Shown here piece after piece: positions 43,001 to 52,461 of a DNA stretch of 64,000 nt. Source of the stretch: Streptomyces eurocidicus (GTDB taxonomy: Bacteria; Actinomycetota; Actinomycetes; Streptomycetales; Streptomycetaceae). Both the position numbers and the translations under genes were made by a program. Each line of letters begins with the position of its first letter. The first letter of the stretch is position 1. The DNA is taken from positions 496,001 through 560,000 of the forward strand of contig NZ_LGUI01000004.1 in NCBI RefSeq assembly GCF_002891295.1, written 5' to 3'. A model generated the notes under the pieces. That model made no database searches, was not told the DNA's origin, and saw only the letters and a list, made by a program, of their open reading frames with translations.

Positions 43001-46000
43001 TTCGGCGTCCGGCAGGCACTCCTGAGCCATCGCGGAGAGAACGCCGTCCGGGCCGAGCTCCAGGAAGGTACGGACGCCTTCGGAGTGGAGGGTCTGGATG
43101 CCGTCGGCGAAACGGACGGCCTCGCGGACGTGACGGACCCAGTACTCGGGGGACGTCAGGTCCGTGGCCAGTTCGCCTGTGACGTTGGAGACGACCGGGA
43201 CAGAAGGGGCGGCGTAGGTGAGAGATTCAGCGACCTCGCGGAAACCGGCCAACATTCCATCCATCAAGGACGAATGGAACGCGTGCGAGACATTCAGGCG
43301 GCGCGCCTTCTCGAAACGACCGGCCACCTGCGCCACCGCGAGCTCGTCGCCCGAGATCACCACGGACGACGGGCCGTTGATCGCGGCGATGTCGACACCG
43401 TCGACGAGCACGGCACGGACATCGGCCTCGGTGGCACGCAGGGAGACCATCGCCCCACCGGCAGGCAGGGCCTGCATCAGGCGGGCGCGGGCCGCGACCA
43501 GCTTGCCCGCATCCTCCAGCGAGAACACACCGGCGACATGAGCGGCGGCGATCTCACCAATGGAGTGACCGGCCACGAAGTCCGGCCGGATGCCAAAGGA
43601 CTCGGCGAGACGGAATAGCGCAACCTCGATGGCGAACAGCGCGGGCTGCGTGTTCTCCGTACGAGCCAGCAACTCCGCATCGTCCAGAACAGCCGGGCCC
43701 AAGCCCAGCGCCGCACAAGCAGCGTCGAAAGCCCCCGCAAACACCGGGTAAGCGGCATACAGCTCACGCCCCATACCGGCCCGTTGAGCACCCTGACCCG
43801 TGAACAACGCGGCAAGCTTCCCGCCCAGCACCCGGCCCTTGACCGTCTGCTCGCCGTCCACCACCACAGCCCGGTGCTCGAACTGCGCCCGCGCCGTCGC
43901 CAGCGTGAAACCGACATCCACCGCGTCAAGACCGGCAGCCGCCTCGACCACCTGGGCGACCTGCGCGTCCAGCGCCTCAGCCGTCTTACCCGACACCACC
44001 CAAGGCACCACCGGCAGAACGACATCACCACCAGTCGCCGCAGTCCCGGCCTCCGGTGCCTCCTCGATGATCACGTGGGCGTTGGTGCCGCTGATACCGA
44101 AGGACGACACGCCCGCACGACGCGGCCGGTCCCCCGCCGTCGCCCACTCGCGGGCCTCCGTGAGGAGCTCGACCGCGCCCGCCGACCAGTCCACCTGCGG
44201 CGAGGGCTCGTCCACGTGGAGGGTCTTCGGGAGCACTCCGGCCCGCATCGCCATGACCATCTTGATGATCCCGCCGACACCGGCCGCCGCCTGCGCGTGA
44301 CCGATGTTCGACTTCAGCGAACCGAGCCACAGCGGCTCGTCGCCCGCACGCTCCTGACCGTACGTGGCCAGCAGCGCCTGCGCCTCGATCGGGTCACCCA
44401 GCGTCGTACCCGTACCGTGCCCCTCGACCGCGTCGACCTGGTCGGCGGACAGACCGGCCGACGCCAGCGCCTGCCGGATCACCCGCTGCTGCGACGGGCC
44501 GTTCGGCGCCGTCAGACCATTGCTCGCACCGTCCTGGTTCACCGCCGAACCCCGGATGACGCCCAGCACCTGATGGCCGTTGCGCCGCGCGTCCGACAGC
44601 CGCTCCACGAGCAGCATGCCCACGCCTTCGGCCCAGCCGGTGCCGTCCGCGCCTGCCGCGAACGCCTTGCACCGGCCGTCCGCCGCGAGTCCTCGCTGCC
44701 GGGAGAAGTCCACGAACGTGTCCGGGGTCGTCATCACGGTCACGCCACCGGCCAGCGCGAGCGAGCACTCGCCCGTACGCAGCGCCTGGATCGCCCAGTG
44801 CAACGCCACCAGCGACGACGAACACGCCGTGTCCACCGTCACCGCCGGGCCTTCGAGGCCGAACGTGTACGCCACCCGGCCCGAGACCACACTCCCCAGA
44901 CCACCGTTCCCCAGGAAACCCTCAAGGCCCTCGGGAACCACCCGCAACCGCGACGCGAAATCGTGGTACATCACACCCGCGAAAACGCCCGTACGCGAAC
45001 CCCGCAACGACGACGGCTCGATCCCCGCCCGCTCGAAGACCTCCCACGACGCCTCCAGCAGCAACCGCTGCTGCGGGTCCATCGCGAGAGCCTCACGCGG
45101 CGAGATACCGAAGAAGTCCGGGTCGAAGTCCCCCGCGTCGTGCAGGAAACCGCCCTCCACCGCGTACGTACGCCCCACCGCGTCCGGATCGGGGTCGTAC
45201 AGCCCCTCCACGTCCCAGCCGCGGTTCTCCGGGAACCGGCTCACTCCGTCCCGGCCACCCGCGACGAGATCCCACAGACCCTCGGGCGAAGTGACCCCGC
45301 CCGGGTAACGGCAGCTCATCCCCACGATCGCGATCGGGTCGTCGTCACCGGCCACGGCGGCGGGGAGTTCCGTCCCCCCGCCCGACGCGGTCTGCTCCGT
45401 GGTGACGCCGAGGGCCTCCAGCAGGTGTTCCGCGAGGGCTTCCGAGGTCGGGTAGTCGAAGATGAGGGTGGCGGGCAGCCGCAGGCCGGTGGCCGTGTTG
45501 AGGCGGTTGCGGAGCTCCACGGCGGCGAGGGAATCGAAGCCGATGGCGCTGAACGCCCGGTCGGTGGCGACGGCCTCGGGGCCCGCGTGGCCGAGGACCA
45601 GGGCCACCTGGGTACGGACCAGGTCCAGTACCGCTTCCGTCCGCTCCGGTGCGGCCAGGGCCGCCAGACGGCGGCGCAGGGTCTCGTCCGCCGTGTCGGC
45701 TCCGGCGGACGCCGCCGCCCGTGCCTGCCGGCGGGTGGGCTGTGCGCCGGGGCGGACGACGCCGCGCAGCATCCACGGCACTCCCCCGGCGCGGGCGCGC
45801 AGGGCGGCGGTGTCGAGCCGCATGGGCAGCAGGACGGGTTCCCCGGTGGCCAGGGCGTCGTCGAAGAGGGCCAGGCCCTCGCGTGTGGTGAGCGCGGGCA
45901 GGCCGGAGCGGGCGACGCGGCGCAGGGCCGCCTCGTCCAGGCGGCCCGCCATGCCGCCGCTCTCCGCCCAGAGGGTCCAGGCGAGGGCCGTGGCGGGGAG

Positions 46001-49000
46001 GCCCTCGGCGTGGCGCCTGCGGGCCAGGGCGTCGAGGGAGGCGTTGGCGGCGGCGTAGTTGCCCTGGCCCGCGCCGTCGAGGGTGGCGGCCGCCGAGGAG
46101 AAGAGGACGAACGCGGTCAGCTCCGTGCCGCGCGTCAGCTCGTCCAGGTGCCGTGCGGCGTCGGCCTTCGGGGCCGCGACGCCGTCGAGGCGGTCCGCCG
46201 TGAGCGTGGTGACCGTGCCGTCGTCCAGGACGCCGGCCGCGTGGACGACTCCGGTGAGCGGGTGCCCTGCGGGTACGGAGGCGAGGAGCGCGGCCAGCGC
46301 GTCGCGGTCGGCGACGTCGCAGGCGGCGAGGGTCACCGTGGCGCCCAGGCCCTCCAGTTCCGCGCGGAGCCCGGAGGCGCCGGGGGCGTCAGGGCCGCGG
46401 CGGCCGGTCAGCAGCAGGTGGCGTACGCCGTGTTCGGTGACCAGGTGGCGGGCCAGGACGGCGCCGAGGCCGCCGGTGCCTCCGGTGATCAGGACCGTGC
46501 CGTCGGCGGACCAGACGGGACCGGCACCGTGCGGGACGGGCACCCGGGCCAGCCGGGCCACGGAGAGGGCCCCGGCGCGTACGGCCAGTTCCGGTTCGCC
46601 CGTGGCGAGGGCGTGGCCGAGGGCCGTGGGAAGGGCGTCCGCGGACTCCGCGGCCCCGTCCGTCTCGATCAGGACGAAGCGGTCCGGGTGCTCGGCCTGC
46701 GCCGCGCGGACCAGGCCGCGTACGGGCGCGAGCGCGGTGCCGGCGTCGACGGCAACGGCCAGCCGGTGGCCGACGGGACGGTCGCCGGCCAGCCATTCCT
46801 GGATCGACGCCAGGGCGCCGGCCGCCGTAGCGGGGCGGACGAGGACACCCGCGGAGGCGGCGTCCGGCCCGGTGAGCGGCTCGCCGGGGGCGGGCTCGGC
46901 GACGGGCGCCGCCGTTCCGCCCGGCTCCTGGACCGGGGTCCAGCCGGGGCGGAACAGCGAGTCGTGGAGGGCGTCGGCGAGCAGCTCGCCCGAGACGGGG
47001 CGCAGCACGAGGGAGCCGATGTCGGCGACGGGTGCGCCTGTGCCGTCGGCGACGGCCAGGGTGGCGCCGGAGGCGGTGGGGGTGATCCGGACGCGCAGTT
47101 CCCCGGCGCCGACGGCGTGCACGGTGACGCCGGTCCAGGCGAAGGGCAGTTCGGCCGTCTCGGAGGGGATGGCGTGCAGGGCCGCGTCGAGGAGCGCCGG
47201 GTGGAGGAGGAAGGACCCGGCGTCGCCGGCCCGCTCCAGGGCGACCTCGGCGAAGAGGTCCTCGCCGCGCCGCCAGACCGCGCGCAGGCCCTGGAAGGCG
47301 GGCCCGTAGTCGTAGCCCTGGCGGGCCAGTTCGCCGTAGTGGTCGCCGAGTTCGACGGGGGTGGCGCCCTCGGGCGGCCAGACCGTGAGGCCCGGGTCGG
47401 CCGGGTCGGCGGCCGTGGGCTCCAGGGCGCCGGTGGCGTGCCGTGTCCACGCCTCTCCGGCGTCGGCCGTCTCACGGCGCGAGTGGATCTCCAGGGTTCG
47501 GCGGCCGGTGCCGTCCGGTTCGGAGACGGTCAGCTGGAGGCGGACGGCCTCGCGCCCGGGCAGGGTGAGGGGTGCTTCCAGGGTGAGCTCGGCGAGGAGC
47601 TCACAGCCGGTGCGCTCGCCGGCCTGGAGGGCCAGTTCGACGAAGGCGGTGCCGGGCAGGAGGACCGTGCCCGCGACGGCGTGGTCGGCGAGCCAGGGGT
47701 GGGTGCGCGGGGAGATCCGGCCGGTGAGGACCAGGCCGCCCGCCTCGGCGAGGCCGAGTTCGGCGGCGAGCAGCGGGTGGGCGACCGGTACGAGGCCGAG
47801 CCCGGCGGCGGCGCCGTGCGCGGCGGGGGCGTCCAGCCAGTAGCGGCGGCGCTGGAAGGGGTAGGTGGGCAGGTCGACGGGGGCCGGGGTGCGGCCGGGG
47901 AGGCGGGCGGCGTAGTACGCGGCCCAGTCGACGTCGGTGCCGCGCGTGTGGAGGGTGGCCAGGGCGGCGGTGATCTCGGCCGGCTCCGGCCGGTCGCGGC
48001 GCAGGGCCGCGACGAACGCGACGCCGTCGGCGTCCGGCAGGCAGCCGTCCGCCATCGCCGTGAGCACGGAGTCCGGGCCGAGTTCGAGGTAGGTGCGGAC
48101 GCCCTGCTCGTCCAGGGTGCGGATGCCGTCGGCGAAGCGGACGGCCCGGCGGACGTGGCTCACCCAGTAGTCCGGGGAGCACAGTTCCTCCGCCGTGGCG
48201 AGGCGGCCGGTGACGTTGGAGACGACGGGGATGCGCGGCGGCGCGTAGTCGAGGATGCTCGCGAAGTCGGCGAACTCGGCCAGCATCGCGTCCATGTGCG
48301 CGGAGTGGAAGGCGTGCGAGACGTTGAGCCGCTTCGCGGTGGCGAAGCCGGCCGCGACGCGCTCGACGGCCTCCTCGTCACCGGAGATCACCACGGCGGT
48401 GGGGCCGTTGACGGCGGCGATGTCGACGCCGTCGACGAGCGCGGCACGGACCTCGTCCTCGGTGGCGCGCAGCGACACCATCGCGCCGCCCGCCGGGGCC
48501 TCCTGCATCAGCCGGCCGCGGGCGGCGACGAGCAGGGCCGCGTCCTCCAGGGTGAGGACGCCCGCGACGTGCGCCGCGGTGAGCTCGCCGACGGAGTGCC
48601 CGGCGACGAAGTCGGGGGTGACGCCCCAGGACTCGGCCAGGCGGAAAAGTGCGACCTCGACGGCGAACAGCGCGGCCTGCGTGTACTGGGTGCGGTGCAG
48701 CAGCCCGGCCTCGGGCGTGTCCGCCCCGGCGAGGAGCACGTCGCGCAGCGGCCGGTCGAGCTGGAGGTCGAGGTGGCCGCACGCCTCGTCCAGGGCCGCG
48801 GCGAAGACGGGGAACGCCTCGTACAGCTCGCGGCCCATCCCGGCGCGCTGCGCGCCCTGCCCGGTGAACAGGACCGCGAGCTTGCCGGGCTTGGCGGTGC
48901 CGGTGACCAGGCCGGGGGCCTCCTCGCCGGCGGCGAGGGCCGTCAGGGCGGCGAGGACGGCCTGCCCGTGTCCGCCGGCACCGGCCTCGGTGAGGAGCAC

Positions 49001-50926
49001 GGCCCGCTCCTCGTGGGCGGTGCGGGTGGTGGCGAGGGCGTACGCGATGTCGGCGGCGTCCCCGGGGGCGCCGGGCTCGCGCTCGGCGAGGTGTGAGCGC
49101 AGGAGACCGGCCTGCGCGGCGAGCGCCTCGGGGGTACGGGCGGAGACGAGCCAGGGGAGGGCGACGGGCTCCGTGGAGGCGGCGCCCGGCGACCCGGCCG
49201 GGTCGCTGTCGGCGGTTCCTACCGAGGCCGGAGGCGGCACGTCCACGGCCGGGCGCTCGGCCCGGTCTCCCTCGGCGGGCCCGGTGTCCGCGTTCGGCCC
49301 GGCGGGCAGCTCGTCGATCGGCCGGGACGACCGGGGCGCCTCTTCGATGATCGTGTGCGCGTTGGTGCCGCTGATGCCGAAGGACGACACACCGGCCCGG
49401 CGCGTCCTGCCCTCCTCGGCGGGCCAGGCGCGGGCCTCGGTCAGGAGTTCCACGGTGCCCGCCGACCAGTCCACGAAGGGCGTGGGCTCCTGGACGTGCA
49501 GGGTCCGCGGCAGCGTGCCGGCCCGCAGCGCCATGACCATCTTGATCACACCGCCGACTCCGGCGGCGGCCTGGCTGTGCCCGATGTTGGACTTCAGCGA
49601 GCCGAGCCGCAGGGGCCGGTCGCCGGGGCGCTCCCGCCCGTAGGTGGCCAGGAGCGCCTGGGCCTCGATGGGGTCGCCGAGCCGGGTTCCGGTGCCGTGG
49701 GCCTCCACGGCGTCGACGTCGGCGGCGGACAGGCCGGCGTCGCCGAGGGCGGTGCGGATGACGCGCTGCTGGGCGAGGCCGTTGGGCGCGGTGAGACCGT
49801 TGCTGGCGCCGTCCTGGTTGATGGCGGTGCCCCGGACGACGGCGAGGACGCGGTGGCCGTTGCGGCGGGCGTCCGAGAGGCGCTCGACGACGAGCACGCC
49901 GACGCCCTCGGCCCAGCCGGTGCCGTCCGCGTCGGCCGAGAACGCCTTGCAGCGGCCGTCCGTGGCCAGGCCGCGCTGCCGGCTGAACGCGGTGAACGTG
50001 CCGGGGCCGGCCATCACCGCGACACCGCCGGTGAGGGCCAGGTCGCACTCGCCGCGCCGCAGCGACTGGACGGCCAGGTGGAGGGCGACGAGCGAGCCGG
50101 AGCAGGCCGTGTCGACGGTCAGCGTGGGGCCTTCGAGGCCGAGGGCGTAGGCGACGCGCCCGGAGACGACGCTGGTGGCGTTGCCGGTGAGGAGGTAGCC
50201 CTCCAGCCCGTCGGGGGCCTCGTGCAGCCGGGGCCCGTACTCCTGCGGCTCGGCGCCGATGAAGACTCCGGTGCCGGAGCCGCGTACGGAGCCGGGGGCG
50301 ATCCCGGCCCGCTCCAGGGCCTCCCACGACGTCTCCAGCAGCAGCCGCTGCTGGGGGTCCATGGCGGTGGCCTCGCGGGGCGAGATGCCGAAGAACTCCG
50401 CGTCGAACTCGGCGGCGTCGTGCAGGAAGCCGCCGCTGCGGACGTAGCTGGTGCCCGGCCGGTCCGGGTCGGTGTCGAACAGTGCCTCCAGGTCCCAGCC
50501 GCGGTCCTCGGGCAGCCCGGAGATCGCGTCCCGCTCCCCTGCGACGAGCCGCCACAGGTCCTCGGGCGAGCGGACGTCGCCGGGGTAGCGGCAGGCCATG
50601 CCGACGATGGCGACGGGCTCGTCGTCCGCCGGGCGCGGCGCGGGCCGTCCGGCCGCCACGGCCTCGGTGCCGCCGGTGAGCAGCTCGTGCAGGTGACGGG
50701 CGAGGGCGGCGGGGGTGGGGTGGTCGAAGACGACGGTGACGGGGAGCGCGAGGCCGGTCCCGGCGGTGAGGCGACGGTGCATGTCGACTGCCGCGAGCGA
50801 GTCGAAGCCGAGGTCCTGGAAGGGGCGGTCGGGGGCGGGGCCCGCGGGCACGTCCCGGCCGGCGTGGCGTAGCGCCGCCACGGCCGTCTCGGTCACGAGG
50901 TCGAGGAGGTCGCGTTCACCGGTCAT
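40013..50926 (-). CDS. Starting PKS of a macrolactam-type line: ACP, then KS-AT-DH-KR-ACP twice
   Basis: A 3637-residue PKS. Approximate residues: loading ACP 10-80 (Ser in GFDSLAAV, near 42); KS1 100-525 (Cys near 275 in DTACSGSL); AT1 675-975 (GHSVGE, HAFH); DH1 1040-1320 (DHAVAGTVLLPG); KR1 1470-1710; ACP1 Ser near 1797; KS2 1860-2290 (DTACSSSL); AT2 2370-2675 (HAFH); DH2 2715-2990; KR2 3195-3440; ACP2 Ser near 3514; C-terminal docking helices 3555-3637. Both ATs look malonyl-specific, both KRs have the LDD mark of the B type, and both DHs look active, so a conjugated diene on the starter is predicted. An N-terminal ACP without KS or AT is the arrangement of VinP1-like PKSs that receive an aminoacyl starter from a VinK-like AT. 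ATG 50926 is chosen over the 59-codon longer frame, which has no domain. Confidence 0.95.
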   Translation of the reverse strand: MTGERDLLDLVTETAVAALRHAGRDVPAGPAPDRPFQDLGFDSLAAVDMHRRLTAGTGLALPVTVVFDHPTPAALARHLHELLTGGTEAVAAGRPAPRPADDEPVAIVGMACRYPGDVRSPEDLWRLVAGERDAISGLPEDRGWDLEALFDTDPDRPGTSYVRSGGFLHDAAEFDAEFFGISPREATAMDPQQRLLLETSWEALERAGIAPGSVRGSGTGVFIGAEPQEYGPRLHEAPDGLEGYLLTGNATSVVSGRVAYALGLEGPTLTVDTACSGSLVALHLAVQSLRRGECDLALTGGVAVMAGPGTFTAFSRQRGLATDGRCKAFSADADGTGWAEGVGVLVVERLSDARRNGHRVLAVVRGTAINQDGASNGLTAPNGLAQQRVIRTALGDAGLSAADVDAVEAHGTGTRLGDPIEAQALLATYGRERPGDRPLRLGSLKSNIGHSQAAAGVGGVIKMVMALRAGTLPRTLHVQEPTPFVDWSAGTVELLTEARAWPAEEGRTRRAGVSSFGISGTNAHTIIEEAPRSSRPIDELPAGPNADTGPAEGDRAERPAVDVPPPASVGTADSDPAGSPGAASTEPVALPWLVSARTPEALAAQAGLLRSHLAEREPGAPGDAADIAYALATTRTAHEERAVLLTEAGAGGHGQAVLAALTALAAGEEAPGLVTGTAKPGKLAVLFTGQGAQRAGMGRELYEAFPVFAAALDEACGHLDLQLDRPLRDVLLAGADTPEAGLLHRTQYTQAALFAVEVALFRLAESWGVTPDFVAGHSVGELTAAHVAGVLTLEDAALLVAARGRLMQEAPAGGAMVSLRATEDEVRAALVDGVDIAAVNGPTAVVISGDEEAVERVAAGFATAKRLNVSHAFHSAHMDAMLAEFADFASILDYAPPRIPVVSNVTGRLATAEELCSPDYWVSHVRRAVRFADGIRTLDEQGVRTYLELGPDSVLTAMADGCLPDADGVAFVAALRRDRPEPAEITAALATLHTRGTDVDWAAYYAARLPGRTPAPVDLPTYPFQRRRYWLDAPAAHGAAAGLGLVPVAHPLLAAELGLAEAGGLVLTGRISPRTHPWLADHAVAGTVLLPGTAFVELALQAGERTGCELLAELTLEAPLTLPGREAVRLQLTVSEPDGTGRRTLEIHSRRETADAGEAWTRHATGALEPTAADPADPGLTVWPPEGATPVELGDHYGELARQGYDYGPAFQGLRAVWRRGEDLFAEVALERAGDAGSFLLHPALLDAALHAIPSETAELPFAWTGVTVHAVGAGELRVRITPTASGATLAVADGTGAPVADIGSLVLRPVSGELLADALHDSLFRPGWTPVQEPGGTAAPVAEPAPGEPLTGPDAASAGVLVRPATAAGALASIQEWLAGDRPVGHRLAVAVDAGTALAPVRGLVRAAQAEHPDRFVLIETDGAAESADALPTALGHALATGEPELAVRAGALSVARLARVPVPHGAGPVWSADGTVLITGGTGGLGAVLARHLVTEHGVRHLLLTGRRGPDAPGASGLRAELEGLGATVTLAACDVADRDALAALLASVPAGHPLTGVVHAAGVLDDGTVTTLTADRLDGVAAPKADAARHLDELTRGTELTAFVLFSSAAATLDGAGQGNYAAANASLDALARRRHAEGLPATALAWTLWAESGGMAGRLDEAALRRVARSGLPALTTREGLALFDDALATGEPVLLPMRLDTAALRARAGGVPWMLRGVVRPGAQPTRRQARAAASAGADTADETLRRRLAALAAPERTEAVLDLVRTQVALVLGHAGPEAVATDRAFSAIGFDSLAAVELRNRLNTATGLRLPATLIFDYPTSEALAEHLLEALGVTTEQTASGGGTELPAAVAGDDDPIAIVGMSCRYPGGVTSPEGLWDLVAGGRDGVSRFPENRGWDVEGLYDPDPDAVGRTYAVEGGFLHDAGDFDPDFFGISPREALAMDPQQRLLLEASWEVFERAGIEPSSLRGSRTGVFAGVMYHDFASRLRVVPEGLEGFLGNGGLGSVVSGRVAYTFGLEGPAVTVDTACSSSLVALHWAIQALRTGECSLALAGGVTVMTTPDTFVDFSRQRGLAADGRCKAFAAGADGTGWAEGVGMLLVERLSDARRNGHQVLGVIRGSAVNQDGASNGLTAPNGPSQQRVIRQALASAGLSADQVDAVEGHGTGTTLGDPIEAQALLATYGQERAGDEPLWLGSLKSNIGHAQAAAGVGGIIKMVMAMRAGVLPKTLHVDEPSPQVDWSAGAVELLTEAREWATAGDRPRRAGVSSFGISGTNAHVIIEEAPEAGTAATGGDVVLPVVPWVVSGKTAEALDAQVAQVVEAAAGLDAVDVGFTLATARAQFEHRAVVVDGEQTVKGRVLGGKLAALFTGQGAQRAGMGRELYAAYPVFAGAFDAACAALGLGPAVLDDAELLARTENTQPALFAIEVALFRLAESFGIRPDFVAGHSIGEIAAAHVAGVFSLEDAGKLVAARARLMQALPAGGAMVSLRATEADVRAVLVDGVDIAAINGPSSVVISGDELAVAQVAGRFEKARRLNVSHAFHSSLMDGMLAGFREVAESLTYAAPSVPVVSNVTGELATDLTSPEYWVRHVREAVRFADGIQTLHSEGVRTFLELGPDGVLSAMAQECLPDAEDVAFIPALRKDRPEPTSLVTALGRLHITGARVDWSAFFSGTGAALTDLPTYPFQHQHFWLSASETEPGDVTAAGLGEAGHPLLGAAVELPEGQLFTGRLSLRTHPWLAEHAVGGVAVLPGTAFVELAVRAADDCACATVDELTLEAPLVLPERDGVQLRVSVGAPDADGRRSLAVHSRREGDGTWVRHASGALAPEARQPAYAFSEWPPAGAAPLAVEDLYDRFAALGLDYGPVFQGLTAAWSGGGADEVYAEVALPEGTDAAAYGLHPALLDAALHAIGLGGSESRAELPFAWSGVTLHATGATALRVRVAPAPGGVALEAADVSGAPVASVASLSLRPADLEPAAAGRDSLFHVEWTAAASDGATTARNEDVWAVLGEGGQRQPLAAALRAAGLRTEELADLSGAVAGRPRPDVVVLDAHVPHDGTGLPAAVRAATAPVLDVLRTWLADDRWAAARLVVVTRGAVSTGHPAERAVDPAGAAVRGLVRAAQAEQPGRIVLIDLDEAAETDGTATALATALVSDEPEFALRGASLLVPRLARTTDAAPAAPGRYGAGTVLVTGGTGGLGALVARHLVVEHGVRELLLTSRRGPDTPGAAELREELTALGAEVTITACDVSDRQALEGLLAGVELSAVVHTAGVLDDGVISSLTPGRLDVVFRPKVDAAWHLHELTAGMESLSAFVLFSSVAGVFDASGQGNYAAANAFLDALAVHRRHLGLPAVSLAWGLWDGPGGMGAELGAADLRRMARSGMLPLPEADGLARLGAAPDPAGRAVLVPMRLDVSAVRAQAGTDPVPHLLRGLVRAAARRSAAAPASGAERPFAERVAALTRAERERALLELVRTEVAVVLGHPGPEAVEPGRAFGQLGFDSLSAVELRNRLQTVAGLRLPATLIFDYPTAHVLAEYLDSLLAPAEETRRLSLEDELLRLETAVAGERPDEEEHARIAARLRALTSAWQALGAPPAEERSLESATADELFDILDGELEPLDLDG

Positions 50927-51005
50927 TGCGTTTGCTTCGCCGTTCTGGGGGTTGGGTGGGGGTGGGTTGCGGGTGCGGTGGTGGGTGCCGCTGCGCGGGG
51001 CTTTT

Positions 51006-51192
51006 CCCCAGCCCCGCCCCTTCCCGATACCGGGGCTCCGCCCCGGACCCCGGTCCTCAAACGCCGGACGGGCTGAATTTGCCCGGTTCCGGGCAACAAT
51101 CAAGCCCGTCCGGCGTTTGAGGACACCGCGCGTCAGCGCGGAAAGGGGGGCCGGGGGCGCAGCCCCCGGTTACGGGAAGGGGCGGGCTGGGG
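51006..51192. repeat. Nested inverted-repeat element (REP-like) between decarboxylase and PKS genes
   Basis: The inner arms are a perfect 21-base inverted repeat (51054-51074 and 51103-51123) containing AAACGCCGGACGGGCT, a word I recognise as common between genes of Streptomyces. The outer arms (from CCCCAGCCCCGCCCC at 51006 to GGGGCGGGCTGGGG ending at 51192) pair imperfectly. No ORF is inside. It may work as terminator or attenuator between two same-strand genes. Confidence 0.7.
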
Positions 51193-51201
51193 CAGAAAAC
51201 A

Positions 51202-52461
51202 TCAGCCCGGCAGCACGCCCCGTACGGAATCCAGCCGCGTCGCCGACACGACCTCACCCCCCGACAGGATCACCTCACCCGGCGCCGGCCGGCTCAGGAA
51301 GTGCAGCAGGCTCGCCGTCACGCCGTACGCCCCCGCGTTCGGGATCGTCACCACGTCGCCCTCCGCGAGCGCGGGGACGCGCACGTTGCGGCCGAGGACG
51401 TCGCCGGGCGTGCACAGCGGGCCGACCAGGCTCACCGTCTCCGCCGGGCTCACCGGGCTCATCTGGTCCCCCGGCTCCGCCGGGTCCGCCGCGTCGAGGT
51501 CGATGGCCAGCGGCAGCAGGCGGCCCAGGCCGGCCATGCCGCCGAAGGTGTTGATGCCGGCGTCGAGGATGACGAACTTCCGGCCCCGGCTCTCCTTGAT
51601 GTTGGTGACGGTGGTGCGCAGTTCGCCGCAGCCGCCGACCAGATAGCGGCCCGACTCGCAGGCGATCTCCACGGAGCCCTCGCGCCAGCCGGGGAAGTGC
51701 AGGTCGAGGGCGGACTCCAGCTCGTGGCGGAGCTTCTCGTACACGGGCCGGGGGCCGGGGGTCGCGTAGGGCGCGGCGAAGCCGCCGCCGATGTCCAGGA
51801 AGCGCATCGGCAGGCCGAGTTCGTCGCGGAGCCGGGCCGCGGTCTCGATGCTCTGCCGGAACTCGGAGATCAGGTTCTCCTCGTCCCGGGAGTTGCTCAG
51901 CGGGAAGAAGTGGGCTCCCACGACCTGGGTGTGCGGCACGGCCAGCAGGTCGGCGGCGGTGTCGGCGAGGGTCTCGGCGTCGATGCCGAACTGCGAGGGG
52001 GTGCCCGTCATACGGATGCTGGTGGAGGCGCCGCCCGCCTCGCTGTTGACGCGCAGCAGGCAGTCGGCGACGACGCCGTGCGCCTCGGCGACCGCGCCCA
52101 CCCGCCGCAGGTCCGTCAGCGACTCGACGGAGAACTGTCGCACTCCGCTGCCGATGGCCTCGTGCAGTTCCCCGGTGGTCTTGCCCGGTCCGGAGTAGAG
52201 GATCTCCGCCGCGGGGAAGCCCGCGTGGAGGGCCGAGGCCAGCTCGCCGGTGGAGCTGACCTCGGCGCGGCAGGCGCCCTCGCCCTCGCCCAGCGCGCGG
52301 GCGAGCTCGGGGTGCGGATTGGCCTTGAGGGAGTAGAACAGCGTGAACTCGGGCGGCAGGGCGGCCCGCAGCGCGCGCCGCGCCTCCCGCAGCCGGTCCA
52401 GGTCGTAGACGTACAGCGGCGAACCGAACCGCTCGGTCAGCTCTGCGGATGTGCGGCTCAC
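51202..52461 (-). CDS. PLP-dependent decarboxylase, DapDC/LysA fold (VinO-like)
   Basis: A 419-residue fold-III PLP enzyme with the Lys in FYSLKANPHPE, LDIGGGFAAPY, ACESGRYLVG and LCTPGDVLG. In vicenistatin-type pathways VinO decarboxylates an aspartate-type residue while it is bound to the stand-alone ACP, leaving a beta-amino acyl group. A free-standing diaminopimelate or ornithine decarboxylase is the alternative, but the neighbours favour VinO. GTG 52461 overlaps the adenylation gene stop (GTGA). Confidence 0.88.
   Translation of the reverse strand: MSRTSAELTERFGSPLYVYDLDRLREARRALRAALPPEFTLFYSLKANPHPELARALGEGEGACRAEVSSTGELASALHAGFPAAEILYSGPGKTTGELHEAIGSGVRQFSVESLTDLRRVGAVAEAHGVVADCLLRVNSEAGGASTSIRMTGTPSQFGIDAETLADTAADLLAVPHTQVVGAHFFPLSNSRDEENLISEFRQSIETAARLRDELGLPMRFLDIGGGFAAPYATPGPRPVYEKLRHELESALDLHFPGWREGSVEIACESGRYLVGGCGELRTTVTNIKESRGRKFVILDAGINTFGGMAGLGRLLPLAIDLDAADPAEPGDQMSPVSPAETVSLVGPLCTPGDVLGRNVRVPALAEGDVVTIPNAGAYGVTASLLHFLSRPAPGEVILSGGEVVSATRLDSVRGVLPG

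Noticed and set aside
43784..49096. A 1770-residue plus-strand open frame, and similar long frames at 4-2328, 30456-33521 and 38960-42007
   Set aside because: They lie opposite well-conserved PKS or flavoprotein genes, their products lack recognisable domains and are very rich in Arg, Gly and Ala. They are a side-effect of high GC at third positions.
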